Shown in pieces: positions 4,594 to 5,594 of a DNA stretch of 5,594 bases. Numbering within the stretch: position 1 is the first letter of the stretch; each line of letters starts with the position of its first letter. The translations under genes and the position numbers were made by a program. Where the stretch lies: NCBI GenBank assembly GCA_021779435.1, contig JAJYAR010000205.1, forward strand, positions 1 to 5,594. Direction: 5' to 3'. This stretch comes from a bacterium. GTDB taxonomy: Bacteria; Verrucomicrobiota; Verrucomicrobiae; JAJYAR01. The notes under the pieces are model-generated. The model was not told the DNA's origin. It did not search any database and saw only the letters and a program-made list of their open reading frames with translations.

Positions 4594-5594
4594 ATGCAGA
4601 TTGAGTCCAACGAATTCTCCGTCGCCGCCCACTGGAGTGGCGGGTTCGACGAGCGGGGTTTGCAGAACTGGGCCGAGGAATTGCGCGTCCGGCTGAGCCG
4701 GCCGGTCACGTTCGGCCTGGTGTTTCTGACGCCGGCGTTGTTCGCGCACGCGAGCCAGGTGCTGGAAATCCTCCGCGTCCACGCCCGGATTCCGTTGCTG
4801 GCGGGCTGTTCCAGCACGAGCCTGGTGGCCGGCGAGGAGGAACTGGAGAATGACCAGGGCCTCGTGGTGGGGCTTTACCATCTGCCGGGCGCGCGCCTGA
4901 CGGCCACCCGCTTCACGCAGTCGCAGGTGGAGGAAGCCAACGGCCCCGGTTACTGGCACCTGGAAACCGGCGTGGGCGTGGAGCAGACCAACGGCTGGCT
5001 CGCGCTGGCGGATCCGTTCCACCTCGACAGCGAGTCGTGGCTGGCAGGCTGGAACGAGGCGTATCCGGCCGTGCCCACGCTCGGCGGCCTGGCCAGCGGC
5101 GACATGTCCGAGCAACGCACCCAGGTTTACCTGAACGGCGACGTGTTCGAGGACGGCGGCGTGGCCATCTCCTTCGGCGGCGACGTGCGGCTGGAAGGCG
5201 TCATCTCCCAAGGCTGCACGCCGATCGGTGACGTGTGGACGATCACCAAGGCGGAGGGCAATTTGATTCAGGAAATCGGCAACCGCCCCGCGTATCAGGT
5301 CCTCGTGGAGACGTTCAATTCGCTCCCGGAAGAACAGCAGAAACGCGCCCAGGGCAACCTGTTCGTCGGCCTGGTCATCAACGAATACAAGGAGGATTTT
5401 CAGCGCGGTGATTTTCTCATCCGCAACCTGCTGGGCGGCGATCCGAAGTCCGGCGTGCTGGCGGTGGGCGCCCGGCCGCGCGCCGGGCAGTCCGTGCAAT
5501 TTCAGTGCCACGACGCCACCGCGGCGACCGAGGACATGAAGGTGCTGCTCGGTCAAACGCGCCGGCGCATCGGCAAATCGCCGATTTACGGCGG
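4594..5594 (+). CDS. FIST-domain sensory protein, 3' end outside window
   Basis: FIST proteins are predicted intracellular ligand-sensing modules, proposed to bind small molecules such as amino acids. The frame is open from the ATG at 4594 to the window edge, giving 333 full codons. Its in-frame upstream triplet at 4582-4584 is TAG and there is no other start between, so the start is well fixed. The FIST_N part covers about residues 20-225: TFGLVFLTPALF (39-50), LAGCSSTSLVAGEEE (69-83), VPTLGGLASGD (160-170), DGGVAISFGGDVRLEGVISQGCTPIGDVWTIT (187-218). FIST_C follows from AEGNLIQEIGNRPAYQVL (220-237) through NLFVGLVINEYKEDFQRGDFLIRNLLG (255-281) and is cut by the window edge. No signal peptide or membrane segment is seen, so it should be cytosolic. 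Nothing is fused at the N-terminus; an output domain beyond the edge cannot be excluded, although such proteins commonly end about 50 residues further on. Family assignment is strong; ligand and partners are unknown. Confidence 0.93.
   Translation, partial: MQIESNEFSVAAHWSGGFDERGLQNWAEELRVRLSRPVTFGLVFLTPALFAHASQVLEILRVHARIPLLAGCSSTSLVAGEEELENDQGLVVGLYHLPGARLTATRFTQSQVEEANGPGYWHLETGVGVEQTNGWLALADPFHLDSESWLAGWNEAYPAVPTLGGLASGDMSEQRTQVYLNGDVFEDGGVAISFGGDVRLEGVISQGCTPIGDVWTITKAEGNLIQEIGNRPAYQVLVETFNSLPEEQQKRAQGNLFVGLVINEYKEDFQRGDFLIRNLLGGDPKSGVLAVGARPRAGQSVQFQCHDATAATEDMKVLLGQTRRRIGKSPIYG

Noticed and set aside
4528..5556. A 342-codon open frame on the minus strand opposite the FIST gene.
   Set aside because: The plus strand carries clear FIST_N and FIST_C motifs throughout; the antisense translation is His/Arg/Ala/Leu-rich and unrecognisable.

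Overview
The window is GC-rich bacterial chromosome, most likely from the Verrucomicrobiota (Pedosphaera/Limisphaera-like). I infer this from the look of the proteins: a prepilin peptidase with a long soluble insert ending in PREAMGLGDVKF, a stand-alone FIST protein, small orphan proteins, and gene starts without strong Shine-Dalgarno sites. No rRNA or other marker here proves it. Five genes are ordinary single-copy chromosomal types or hypotheticals, and one 80-residue orphan sits among them. I see no transposase, phage gene, tRNA, rRNA or CRISPR array.

Layout. Bases 1-804 (+) are the 3' part of a type IV prepilin peptidase. It converges, with a 12-base gap and a hairpin over the junction, on aroC (chorismate synthase, 817-1896, -). 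Upstream of aroC on the same strand is a 211-residue polytopic membrane protein of unknown function (1990-2625, -). Bases 2626-3372 hold no convincing gene but contain a long imperfect inverted repeat (2893-2990) that looks like a dispersed intergenic element. Then come a secreted 245-residue protein with a possible LssY_C-like domain (3373-4110, +), a convergent 80-residue orphan gene (4243-4485, -) with its own terminator and promoter candidates, and, divergently, a FIST-domain protein (4594 to beyond the window, +).

How the genes relate. The gene order does not spell out one pathway. Prepilin peptidase serves type IV pilus or type II secretion assembly, AroC makes chorismate for aromatic amino acids, and FIST is a ligand-sensing module. 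The membrane protein and aroC could share a transcript (gap of about 94 bases), but aroC also has its own promoter candidate.

The most useful non-gene signals are these. Promoter candidates in front of aroC and the FIST gene share one geometry (-35, 17 bases, -10, 6 bases, ATG), which would give leaderless mRNAs. The second is the inverted repeat in the large gap. I found no persuasive evidence of a new multi-gene system; the least explained coding items are the 80-residue orphan, the 211-residue membrane protein and the secreted 245-residue protein.
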